Of a DNA stretch of 11,848 bases, positions 1 to 6,480 are shown piece after piece. Source of the DNA: Verrucomicrobiota bacterium. GTDB lineage: Bacteria > Verrucomicrobiota > Verrucomicrobiia > Limisphaerales > UBA1100. Where the stretch lies: the NCBI GenBank assembly GCA_028872645.1, contig JAPKDK010000071.1:1-11848 (forward strand). Direction: 5' to 3'. The position numbers and the translations under genes are program-made. Every line of letters starts with the position of its first letter. The first letter of the stretch is position 1. Under the pieces are notes generated by a model, which saw only the letters and a list, made by a program, of their open reading frames with translations, was not told where the DNA came from and searched no databases.

Positions 1-2
1 CA

Positions 3-1055
3 CTGGCACGAGCGAAAGCGAAAGCGGCTCGGGTCAAATGCGTGAACAATCTTGCGCAGATTGGCAAGGCTCTTATCGGGTTTTCCCACGACAACGACCA
101 ACGGTTGCCTTGGCAGCTCACCTCTAGGCAGGTAAGCAACCACTTTGGCGGAAACTATAAGGAAGAACTGGGCTCCATCTACTCCACCGCCGCGATGAAG
201 AGCGAATTGCAAACCTGCAAAATATTGTGGTCGCCTTGCGATGCGGAAAGGGAAGCGGCCAATGAGGAGGCGCAGAAACAATGGAGCCAATACAACACAC
301 TCAATAATCGGCTCATCGGAGCCGGGGCAACCAGTTATCTGCTGTCAGTGGGCGCGGACACCGGTCGACCTTCCACAGTTCTGGCAACCACGCGTAATCT
401 TTCCGCCTGCGACTTGGCCTCCGCCCATTGGTCGGGCGCGGATGAGAATCCGATTCCCGATAATGCCATGTCCGGCTTGAATAAGTCGCAGGGCCAGCTC
501 GTGCGTGCCGATGGCAGCGCCATGCAGGCCACTGATGCTGATCTGGGGTCATCAGGGAAAACGGTAAAGGGCCACATTAATTCCTCCGGCGGTGTTACTT
601 TAGGCAAAGCTAGCACGGGTCTGATTGGCTGTGGAGCAGGTGGTGGTGGGACCCTTCTTATGCCTGCAGGTTGGGATGATTACAACGGACACAATAAACT
701 CGATGGATACATCCTTGAAAAGGGTGGGACATTTGCGATTATTGAAGTCCGTTTCACTTGGTTTGAAGCACGAGATGACGCAGTTGCGCAGGGAGGGCAT
801 CTGGCGACGGTAACAAGCCAGGCGGAATGGACCAAAATAATTGCGATACCGGGATTCAGATCATGGCTTTGGCTTGGTGGTCATCAGCCCAACGGTGGTC
901 CGAACGAGGGTGATCCCAAGGGTGGATGGGAATGGGTGAATGGCGATCCATGGGGCCAGGTAGATGGTTGGGATTCCTCGGCGGGGAAAGGGCATGAACC
1001 GAACAACGACGGAGGCAATCAGAATCATTTGCAAACCTGGAGTTTGCGGTATTGA
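3..1055 (+). CDS. Pseudopilin-like protein fused to a C-type lectin-like domain (5' partial, 3' truncated)
   Basis: The frame is open from the first bases of the window. The GTG at 42 is internal (it encodes the V of CVNNL), so the true start and the prepilin N-terminus lie upstream. Visible first is ARAKAKAARVKCVNNLAQIG, typical of the end of the hydrophobic helix in the abundant type II secretion pseudopilin-like proteins of Verrucomicrobiota. A pseudopilin body follows, including NKSQGQLVRADGSAMQ, then a glycine-rich linker (about 630-660). From about 680 comes a C-type lectin-like domain: WFEARDDAVAQGGHLATV, WLWLGG, GGWEWVNGDPW and the EPNN sugar/calcium-type loop. The frame stops just after NQNHLQTW, so the terminal WND-type strand of about 20 residues is missing. 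A near copy of the last coding bases follows the stop in another frame. The protein would be surface or periplasmic; the ligand is unknown. It may be a decaying allele. Confidence 0.72.
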   Translation: MARAKAKAARVKCVNNLAQIGKALIGFSHDNDQRLPWQLTSRQVSNHFGGNYKEELGSIYSTAAMKSELQTCKILWSPCDAEREAANEEAQKQWSQYNTLNNRLIGAGATSYLLSVGADTGRPSTVLATTRNLSACDLASAHWSGADENPIPDNAMSGLNKSQGQLVRADGSAMQATDADLGSSGKTVKGHINSSGGVTLGKASTGLIGCGAGGGGTLLMPAGWDDYNGHNKLDGYILEKGGTFAIIEVRFTWFEARDDAVAQGGHLATVTSQAEWTKIIAIPGFRSWLWLGGHQPNGGPNEGDPKGGWEWVNGDPWGQVDGWDSSAGKGHEPNNDGGNQNHLQTWSLRY

Positions 1056-1122
1056 GAATCATTTGGAGTCCTGGCCTCCGTGAGAGTCGATTGGAAAACT
1101 TGGCCGGTCAAAATTAATTAAT

Positions 1123-1704
1123 ATGAATATAATAGTAAAACCCTTCTCGTTGCTTCTTTTAGGCTTGTTATTCTCGGGATGTGGGAAAGGGGATATTAGT
1201 CCCATTGAGGAAGCTATCCGCATGGAACTAAAAAAACCTGAGGGCGAATTAACCCAAGCAGATTATCAGAAGGTTAAAAGATTGTCGGTTTACGAAGTGG
1301 CCAGGCCTGTGGTGGACATTACCTTGGTGGGTGAACTGACAAACCTGGAGAGACTGGACTTTGCCGGCGGTGATATCTCCGACCCGGCGCCCCTGGCGAA
1401 ACTGACCAAGTTGTGGCATCTCCAAGTCAACGAATGCGGGCTTAAAGATTTTTCTGCCTTGTCGGGCTTGGATTCGTTGGAAGAGTTGAATGCGAGCGGC
1501 AATAAAGTCAGCAATCTTTCCTCATTAAAGGGATTGACGAAACTGAGGGTTCTGGCCTTGAACAGCAACCGCATCAAGGATACGTCCCCGCTTTTAGGGT
1601 TGAAATCGCTGGAATGGATGAATCTCATGGACAATCCGATTTCTCGGGAAGCCATTGAGGCCCTCAAAAAGGCGTTGCCTAAATGCAAAATAGAGCATGA
1701 CTAA
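1123..1704 (+). CDS. Leucine-rich-repeat lipoprotein
   Basis: A 193-residue protein with a short lysine-containing N-terminus, a hydrophobic stretch (residues 8-18) and a lipobox ending at Cys20 (FSGC), so it should be a lipid-anchored envelope protein. From about residue 72 there are four to five 22-residue leucine-rich repeats of the internalin/SDS22 type. They begin LTNLERLDF, LTKLWHLQV, LDSLEELNA, LTKLRVLAL and LKSLEWMNL, with NKVSNLSSL and NRIKDTSPL marking the convex turn. Such repeats form a curved protein-binding surface; the partner is unknown. No convincing Shine-Dalgarno motif precedes the ATG, and the leader is AT-rich (AAATTAATTAAT). The gene is visibly AT-richer than the - strand genes. 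It starts 67 bases after the lectin gene stops, so the two could share a transcript. The assignment as an LRR lipoprotein is secure; its role is not. Confidence 0.87.
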   Translation: MNIIVKPFSLLLLGLLFSGCGKGDISPIEEAIRMELKKPEGELTQADYQKVKRLSVYEVARPVVDITLVGELTNLERLDFAGGDISDPAPLAKLTKLWHLQVNECGLKDFSALSGLDSLEELNASGNKVSNLSSLKGLTKLRVLALNSNRIKDTSPLLGLKSLEWMNLMDNPISREAIEALKKALPKCKIEHD

Positions 1705-1952
1705 TTGGCCAGACTGTCAAAAAAAGCGTAACAATGTGCGAGTAGGATGAAATAATGAACTGAATGAAAAGGGTAAGCGAAACTCTAAACAAAATAAGTA
1801 AGAGTGAAATGAGCAACGGCATGGTTGATCTTAATGCCAGCCGGAGAGTGAGAAACGCAGAAGGTCTCGTCATTACTCTCTCCAACATTCGCATTTTTTA
1901 GCCTCAGCCTTCACTCAGACTTTCACTTTCGTTCTCTAGATGCTGAATATCG

Positions 1953-2024
1953 ATTGCCGCGTGTTTACCTCAGTCAGCCGATTGTATCATACCGTTACCT
2001 TCTTCAATTAGCACGCGCGGCAAT
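1953..2024. repeat. Inverted repeat upstream of tRNA-Leu
   Basis: ATTGCCGCG at 1953-1961 is exactly complementary to CGCGGCAAT at 2016-2024. Two further pairs are possible (1962-1963 with 2012-2013) across a two-base bulge. The enclosed loop is about 48-50 bases. It could be a structured leader, a weak terminator or chance: a 9-bp arm is expected by chance roughly once in ten regions of this size. Confidence 0.4.
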
Positions 2025-2035
2025 GAAAAAGCCCT

Positions 2036-2064
2036 TTGACCCACACGCGCATTTACCGGACGAT
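2036..2064 (+). promoter_or_regulatory. Candidate sigma-70-like promoter for tRNA-Leu
   Basis: A -35-like TTGACC (2036-2041, five of six consensus bases) is followed after exactly 17 bases by GACGAT (2059-2064), a weak -10 with three of six matches. Initiation would fall at about 2071, one or two bases before the mature tRNA 5' end. Position and spacing fit a tRNA promoter, but the -10 is poor. Confidence 0.4.
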
Positions 2065-2072
2065 GCCCGCAC

Positions 2073-2157
<85 letters not shown>

Positions 2158-2161
2158 ATTT

Positions 2162-2605
2162 CTACTGGTCTCCAAAAATACCGAGGTCGCGTTTGATGCG
2201 GCGAATGCGCACGGCGTTTTGGAGGCGGGTGCGAATGTCCTGCATTGAGGGGCCATCGGTGGGCAGGTAGTGGTCAAAGAGAAATTCGCGCGTGGCGAAG
2301 TTCACACCCACCACATTATCCGAGCTGCCGCGCTCGGCGGACACGCGATAGCGTTGAGGCGGCGTTTTCGCACCTTCGATTTCGAGGCGGCGCACAAACA
2401 CTTCCGCGCCCGTTTGCCGACTCAAATGCAGCGCCACCAAAAGTGAATCGTGCAAATCCGGATTCGCGAGATCCAATGCCTCGAACCACGCATCGCGCAC
2501 CTCCGTGGCATCGGGTTCGGCGATTGGATTGTTGATGGAATGAATGGAGATTGCACAGCCCATCATCAACGCAATCGCGGGCAAAAGAATTAGCAGCTTG
2601 AACAT
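2162..2605 (-). CDS. Small hypothetical lipoprotein
   Basis: A 147-residue protein starting MFKLLILLPAIALMMGC, with a lipobox ending at Cys17 (LMMGC), so a lipid-anchored envelope protein is predicted. The mature part has no motif I recognise. It is predicted mixed alpha/beta, has an Arg-rich segment near the end (QNAVRIRRIKRD) and no transmembrane segment after the signal. It lies 30 bases downstream of the selenoprotein gene on the same strand with no evident terminator between, so it is probably co-transcribed with it. There is no clear Shine-Dalgarno sequence. Its stop is four bases from the 3' end of the convergent tRNA-Leu, so the two transcription units meet or overlap there. Function unknown. 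Confidence 0.78.
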   Translation of the reverse strand: MFKLLILLPAIALMMGCAISIHSINNPIAEPDATEVRDAWFEALDLANPDLHDSLLVALHLSRQTGAEVFVRRLEIEGAKTPPQRYRVSAERGSSDNVVGVNFATREFLFDHYLPTDGPSMQDIRTRLQNAVRIRRIKRDLGIFGDQ

Positions 2606-2635
2606 GCTGCGATGTTACCCCACGCGCCGGTGCAG

Positions 2636-3619
2636 TCAATCCTTGGCGGGGGTTGATTTCGCGACCAGCAGTTTTTTCAATGCGGTTTCCATTTCATCCA
2701 CGCTAAATCCACGCGGACCTCGGCCACCCTGAAAGGCAATGCGCGCATCGGGGCCTATGATATAGAGCCGGTCCGGAAACCCATCGAAGGCGCGCATGAC
2801 GGTGTTGTCGATATCATCTACCAAGAGCGGGATGGAAAGTTTCAAGCCGACTGAACACGCCGTAGCCACATCTTTGCGGGCCAGAAATGTCTTAGGCTGT
2901 TCTATCTGCACATGGCGCGCGGGCCGGCTGGAATCAGTGGGGTGCGCCTCGCGAATGTAGACCCAATAAAAATCAGCCTGCTTGCCATAGGTTTCGTACG
3001 ATTTCTGGAGGCGCCCGGCCTCCCGCGAGAAAGGGCCTCACGTGTACGAGCCGAACACTACCACGGTGTGGCGTTTAATTTTTGAAAAATCCAGCGCGCG
3101 ATCACCCGCCATGAATTGCGCGGAAACCTTGGGCGCAAGCGCTCCCACTTGCGCACCACCACCTTCACCACCCCCGCGAGCAGGCCGCTGGCCTTGCCCG
3201 AAAAAGTGCATCCATTCCTCCGATGTCACGTGGCCATCGGCTTGGGAATCAGCCTTTTTGAAATCCGCCGCCTGCAACAGCACTCCCCATTCCTTTGCGG
3301 ATAGTTTTTGATCGGTATTCAAATCCAGCGCGCGAAATAATTCCTGTTGTCCAGCGCCTCCGCCACCCTGTCCGGGACGTCGACCGCCCTGTTGCATTCG
3401 CGCACGACGCATGGCCTCGCGCTCGGCGGCGGAGAGAAATCCGTTTTTGTCCGCGTCAAACTGGTCGAAGAAATTTTTTGGCCCGGGAAATTCCTCAGGC
3501 GAAATTTTGCCATCGCCGTTGGCATCCATCCGCTGGCCGAATCCGCCAGCACCTTTCTGCCGTGTCTGCGCCGACAACAATCCGGCCCACAGCACCATAA
3601 AAATAATCAATGCACGCAT
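2636..3619 (-). CDS. EF-hand / iodothyronine-deiodinase-like selenoprotein (in-frame TGA = Sec194)
   Basis: Read through the TGA at 3038-3040, this is one 327-residue protein. Residues 1-18 form a signal peptide (MRALIIFMVLWAGLLSAQ). Four canonical 12-residue EF-hand loops follow: D32-E43 (DANGDGKISPEE), D55-E66, D99-E110 and D124-E135, with Gly/Arg-rich linkers. From about residue 160 comes a thioredoxin-fold domain of the iodothyronine deiodinase family: VVVFGSYT, then the TGA codon, GPF, YIREAH (H226, matching the catalytic-region His of animal enzymes) and PDRLYII (282-288) near the end. Animal deiodinases have Sec at exactly this place. The start at 3619 is chosen because it begins the signal peptide; the frame is open back to 3745. 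A GGAGGT at 3638-3643 lies rather far upstream (18 bases). The substrate is unknown; a bacterial member may be a selenol redox enzyme and not a hormone deiodinase. The alternative is a nonsense-mutated Cys homologue. Confidence 0.85.
3002..3032 (-). promoter_or_regulatory. Candidate bacterial SECIS hairpin after the Sec codon
   Basis: In mRNA sense, counting from the base after UGA, UUUCU (6-10) pairs with AGAAA (32-36). After a 5' bulge CGCG, GGAGGC (15-20) pairs perfectly with GCCUCC (26-31) and closes a five-base loop CGGGC. The loop starts 20 bases after the UGA and has a G in its second position. Both agree with the loose bacterial SECIS model as I know it: a hairpin immediately 3' of UGA inside the coding region, with a short loop carrying an early G. 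This would be the SelB landing site. Confidence 0.68.
3038..3040 (-). other. Predicted selenocysteine codon (UGA)
   Basis: This TGA interrupts an otherwise open frame running from 3619 to 2636. The flanking residues are FGSYT before and GPFSRE after, which align with the Sec site of animal deiodinases. The 42 codons between the TGA and the GTG at 2911 contain no stop and read as plausible family sequence (GRLQKSYETYGKQADFYWVY). Confidence 0.83.
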
Positions 3620-3814
3620 CACCGAATCATACGCAACACCTCCATTTTTGGATACAATAATTTTGCTCCGTTGAAACATCTCCCGAGCAAATCGAAAATT
3701 TTGACCGTCGCCCCCCACGGTTTTTTTATGTGATCGGATGCACACGAAGCAGCGGCATCATCATTCTCAAATCACTGTTGAACAGAGGGCTAACGGTGGG
3801 CGGGCGCTTCAAAC

Positions 3815-5023
3815 TTACTTATCAGGGACCGCTGGTGCCTTAGGCGAGTTTGCCGGTTTGGTTTTCAGGCAGCGCTGCAGCGTCATCAACGCCATGGCGG
3901 TGCCGTATTGCTGGTGATAATCGTAAAAAGGAAAATCCCACCAGCTACCATCTTTCTCCTGATATTTCATAATGATGGTGGCCATGTGATCCTGCAGGCG
4001 CGGACGCTCGGCGGCAGGCACGTGATCAAGACATAACGCGCCATAGTAATGGCCATAGTAATAAAAATAACCGGCCACCTGAAACCACGCCTCATGCGGG
4101 CGCGGGCGTTTGCGGCCAATGCCGAGCCAATCATTGCGGGCGTAAAGGCGGTCGAGCCAGTCGACCATCACCTTGTCTGTGATTTTTTTATCCCCCCAAA
4201 GACGCAGCGCGATGTTGCCCGCCTGTGAACGGCCGAGGCTACCGCCGGGGCGATTGATGCCGCGCCGCGGTGAGTTTTTCAAATACTCACCATAAAGAAA
4301 ACTGCCGTCGGGAAGGTGCTGGCGCTTGAGCGCGGCGAGGGCCCGGGTCACCAGTTTTTTAGGCGGCTCAATGCCGGCCATCTTGGTTTCATGGAAGGCG
4401 ACCAAAACCGTGGCGTTCACAAACGAGATGGAACTGCTCGCCGGTTTCTTCGTGCCCAAACGCATGTCGTAATAGCCCCAGCCGCCGTCGACTGATTCAT
4501 AGGCATCCAATCGGCCAAACTGCTGCGTGATGAGCGCGTCGATCTTTTTGATTTTCAACGGATCATCCTTCGACAGGGCGCGCAGCCGCACCAACGCCTG
4601 CAACCCATAACCGTGCGCCCACACGTTGTACATCGCCGTGGCATTGGCGCGGCGCAGCTTGGGCAGATGCTCCAGCAAATAGGCCTCTGAATCCTTCAGT
4701 GCGGAGCGCGTTTGGAGAGTGTTGCCACCCGTCTCGATGAGGGCCGAGGTGCAGAGCGCGGTAACCGCCAACCGAAAAGCATAATGGCTCTGAAAACCAG
4801 GCGCATAAATATTTAGCCCTTTGGTGTTGCGCGGGCTGCCCCAGGAGCCGTCTTTGTTTTGTTTTTCCAAAAGGAAATACACGCCGCGCTCGATGGATTC
4901 CTCCAAGTTCGCGCGTGGCACCGGCGGCACGTTGTCGAGTTTGGGAACGGGCACAGGATTGGCCGCCGGCAAAAACAACGCGGCTGCAAGGCTGAGGAGG
5001 GTGAGTATGGAAAATCGGTTCAC
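3815..5023 (-). CDS. Secreted squalene-cyclase/prenyltransferase-like toroid protein
   Basis: A 402-residue protein with a Sec signal peptide (about residues 1-22). The body is an alpha-alpha toroid of the kind found in terpene cyclases and prenyltransferases. It carries repeated QW-like motifs: KQNKDGSWG (Q55-W61), SVDGGWGYYD (W182), LPDGSFLYGEY (239-246) and YQEKDGSWWDFP (Q355-W362). I see neither the DxDD acid of squalene-hopene cyclase nor prenyltransferase zinc ligands, so catalysis is doubtful; a binding or scaffold role is as likely. The central part is rich in aromatics (YFYYYGHYYG, 319-328). The start is GTG at 5023, with GGAAGGGA about six to eight bases upstream. It begins 14 bases after the stop of the membrane fusion protein gene, so it is probably the last gene of that operon; no terminator was recognised after it. 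Confidence 0.82.
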   Translation of the reverse strand: MNRFSILTLLSLAAALFLPAANPVPVPKLDNVPPVPRANLEESIERGVYFLLEKQNKDGSWGSPRNTKGLNIYAPGFQSHYAFRLAVTALCTSALIETGGNTLQTRSALKDSEAYLLEHLPKLRRANATAMYNVWAHGYGLQALVRLRALSKDDPLKIKKIDALITQQFGRLDAYESVDGGWGYYDMRLGTKKPASSSISFVNATVLVAFHETKMAGIEPPKKLVTRALAALKRQHLPDGSFLYGEYLKNSPRRGINRPGGSLGRSQAGNIALRLWGDKKITDKVMVDWLDRLYARNDWLGIGRKRPRPHEAWFQVAGYFYYYGHYYGALCLDHVPAAERPRLQDHMATIIMKYQEKDGSWWDFPFYDYHQQYGTAMALMTLQRCLKTKPANSPKAPAVPDK

Positions 5024-5037
5024 GGGGTTCCCTTCCG

Positions 5038-6471
5038 TTAATTAACCTTCACCTGATCTCCGGTTTTGAGGCCGCCGGTGATTTCAGTTTTACCGTTGGC
5101 AGTGCGACCGAGTTGGACTGCTTTGTTTTCCGTGGTCTCACCGGTCACCACTTTCACGTAGGGCTTTTGATCCGCCCCGTAATGCAAGGCGGCGGAGGGC
5201 ACGGTGAGGGCCTTGGCTTTGGAATATATTTCCAATTTCACCGCGCAGCCCATACCAGGGGCAAGATAGCCGTGGGCTGCGCCGAGGCTGGCGGCGAGGG
5301 TGATGACAAATTTACCAGGTGCGCTGGGCACGCGGCTAACGACGGTGACGGTAACGGGGATGCGCTGCTCGGGCGCGGCGGTGGGCGTGGCCCAACCGCG
5401 GGTGCCAAGGTTGAGTTGGCGCAAATCCTTTTCGCCCACGCTGCCGCTGATGATGAGTGGCCGTGGCGATACCACCGTCATGAAGGTTTCGTTAGGCATC
5501 ACTTTGCCGCTGGCGCGCAGCTTGGCAGCGAGATGTTTGCGACCAGTCCACAGGCCGTTAATAAATTCACCGTAGTACACCACGCCATTGGCGGGGGCTT
5601 TCACGTCGAGCAGTTTGCGATCGGCCTCCAACTTGGCGTGCGCTTTGCCGGCTTTATCAAAGTCCAATCGTTTTTGCTGGATGGAAAGTTCGCGGCGTTG
5701 GGTAGAGGTTTCAAAGGTGGCCTTAAGGCGTTCCTTCGAAAGCTGGGAGCGCACTTGGGTAGTAGCGCGATCCTCCCCTTCGCGGGGCAAGCCGAATTTC
5801 AACGAGGCAAGCCGCGAAAGCTCCGCACGTTCCAGCGAGAAGCGCGCGCGGTTCACGGTGTTCAGCGCGCGTTGGATGATGATCTCCTCCGTCTCTTCAG
5901 TGAGGTCATCCGCTTCGTACATTTTTTTGAGCTGCTTGAGTTCCTCCTCCGCATATGCGAGCGAGTTGGAGTAGGAAGAGTAATTCTGATGTGTGGATTT
6001 CACGTTAAACTCTTTCACGTGTTCCTGAAAATGTTTAAGGTCTTCTCCCAGCCGTTTGAAGGCGAGCTGCGCGCTGCTGCGATCCAGCTCGGCACTCTTG
6101 ACGGCAAACTGATGCTCCGCATTCGCCAGCGCGAGATCCAGACGAGCCGCTTCCAGCGTGCGCTTGCTGTCCGTGATGCGGCGGTCGAGTTTTTCCGTTT
6201 CAAACTCAACCAATACTGTGCCTTCGCCCACTACCTCACCATGAGCAACAACGCTTTTCACGGTGAGATCCGTCCACGTTTTAAGGCGCAGTTTAATAGG
6301 CGTTGATTGTGATGGGCTGAATGCGCCGGTGAATTTCACCTCCACTTTGAACGCGTCAGCTTTGACAGTGTGGACGCCCTTGGGCGGGGCGTTGGTGGAT
6401 TCAGCCGCGACCAACACGCCGGGAATGCCGACCAGTACAAACAGGAAACACGTCGAAAGGGTTGATTTCAT
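5038..6471 (-). CDS. HlyD-type periplasmic adaptor (membrane fusion protein)
   Basis: A 477-residue protein with a signal peptide (about 1-23, ending VLVAAE). Residues 55-95 form the first half of a lipoyl-like domain (VVAHGEVVGEGTVLVEFETE). Residues 97-290 are a long charged alpha-helical hairpin, predicted coiled coil and unusually long at nearly 190 residues. The second lipoyl half follows (LLDVKAPANGVVYYGEF, 287-303), then beta-barrel and membrane-proximal domains. These adaptors bridge inner-membrane RND or ABC pumps to an outer-membrane channel. No pump or channel gene lies beside it: the neighbours are the ASPIC lipoprotein (nine bases upstream) and the toroid protein (14 bases downstream). 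It may serve a distant transporter or act differently. The adaptor family is secure; the cargo is unknown. Confidence 0.86.
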   Translation of the reverse strand: MKSTLSTCFLFVLVGIPGVLVAAESTNAPPKGVHTVKADAFKVEVKFTGAFSPSQSTPIKLRLKTWTDLTVKSVVAHGEVVGEGTVLVEFETEKLDRRITDSKRTLEAARLDLALANAEHQFAVKSAELDRSSAQLAFKRLGEDLKHFQEHVKEFNVKSTHQNYSSYSNSLAYAEEELKQLKKMYEADDLTEETEEIIIQRALNTVNRARFSLERAELSRLASLKFGLPREGEDRATTQVRSQLSKERLKATFETSTQRRELSIQQKRLDFDKAGKAHAKLEADRKLLDVKAPANGVVYYGEFINGLWTGRKHLAAKLRASGKVMPNETFMTVVSPRPLIISGSVGEKDLRQLNLGTRGWATPTAAPEQRIPVTVTVVSRVPSAPGKFVITLAASLGAAHGYLAPGMGCAVKLEIYSKAKALTVPSAALHYGADQKPYVKVVTGETTENKAVQLGRTANGKTEITGGLKTGDQVKVN

Positions 6472-6480
6472 GCGGCGTGT

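Larger units (their letters stand above)
1705..2072. other. Intergenic stretch without a credible gene
   Basis: These 368 bases separate the LRR lipoprotein gene from tRNA-Leu. The first part (about 1720-1860) is purine-rich on the + strand, and about 1870-1940 switches to pyrimidine-rich. No terminator with a clear hairpin and T-run was seen after the LRR gene. The right half holds an inverted repeat and a candidate tRNA promoter, listed separately. A 71-codon - strand frame exists but is not supported. Confidence 0.6.

Noticed and set aside
1679..1894. A 71-codon hydrophobic frame on the - strand
   Set aside because: It overlaps the end of the LRR gene. Its hydrophobicity follows from the purine-rich opposite strand, and it has no good ribosome binding site or family resemblance.
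2636..2911. A separate 91-residue gene starting with GTG at 2911
   Set aside because: It starts in the middle of a thioredoxin-fold domain. The frame is open back to the TGA at 3038 and continues the upstream protein without any further stop, so it is the 3' part of the selenoprotein gene.
3662..3691. Inverted repeat TTTGCTC/GAGCAAA upstream of the selenoprotein gene
   Set aside because: Seven-base arms with a 16-base loop are common by chance, and there is no further sign of an operator or terminator.
3703..3727. Hairpin ACCGT/ACGGT followed by seven T on the + strand
   Set aside because: It looks like a weak intrinsic terminator, but no + strand gene precedes it after the tRNA at 2157. 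The stem is only five pairs, and it sits upstream of a - strand gene.
3620..3745. 42-residue N-terminal extension of the selenoprotein from ATG 3745
   Set aside because: It would place the signal peptide internally. The ATG at 3619 directly begins a standard Sec signal.
5113..6306. A 397-codon + strand frame opposite the adaptor gene
   Set aside because: It is antisense to a clear HlyD-type protein. It is His/Gly/Phe-rich with no recognisable domain, as expected of a mirror frame of lysine- and glutamate-rich coding sequence.
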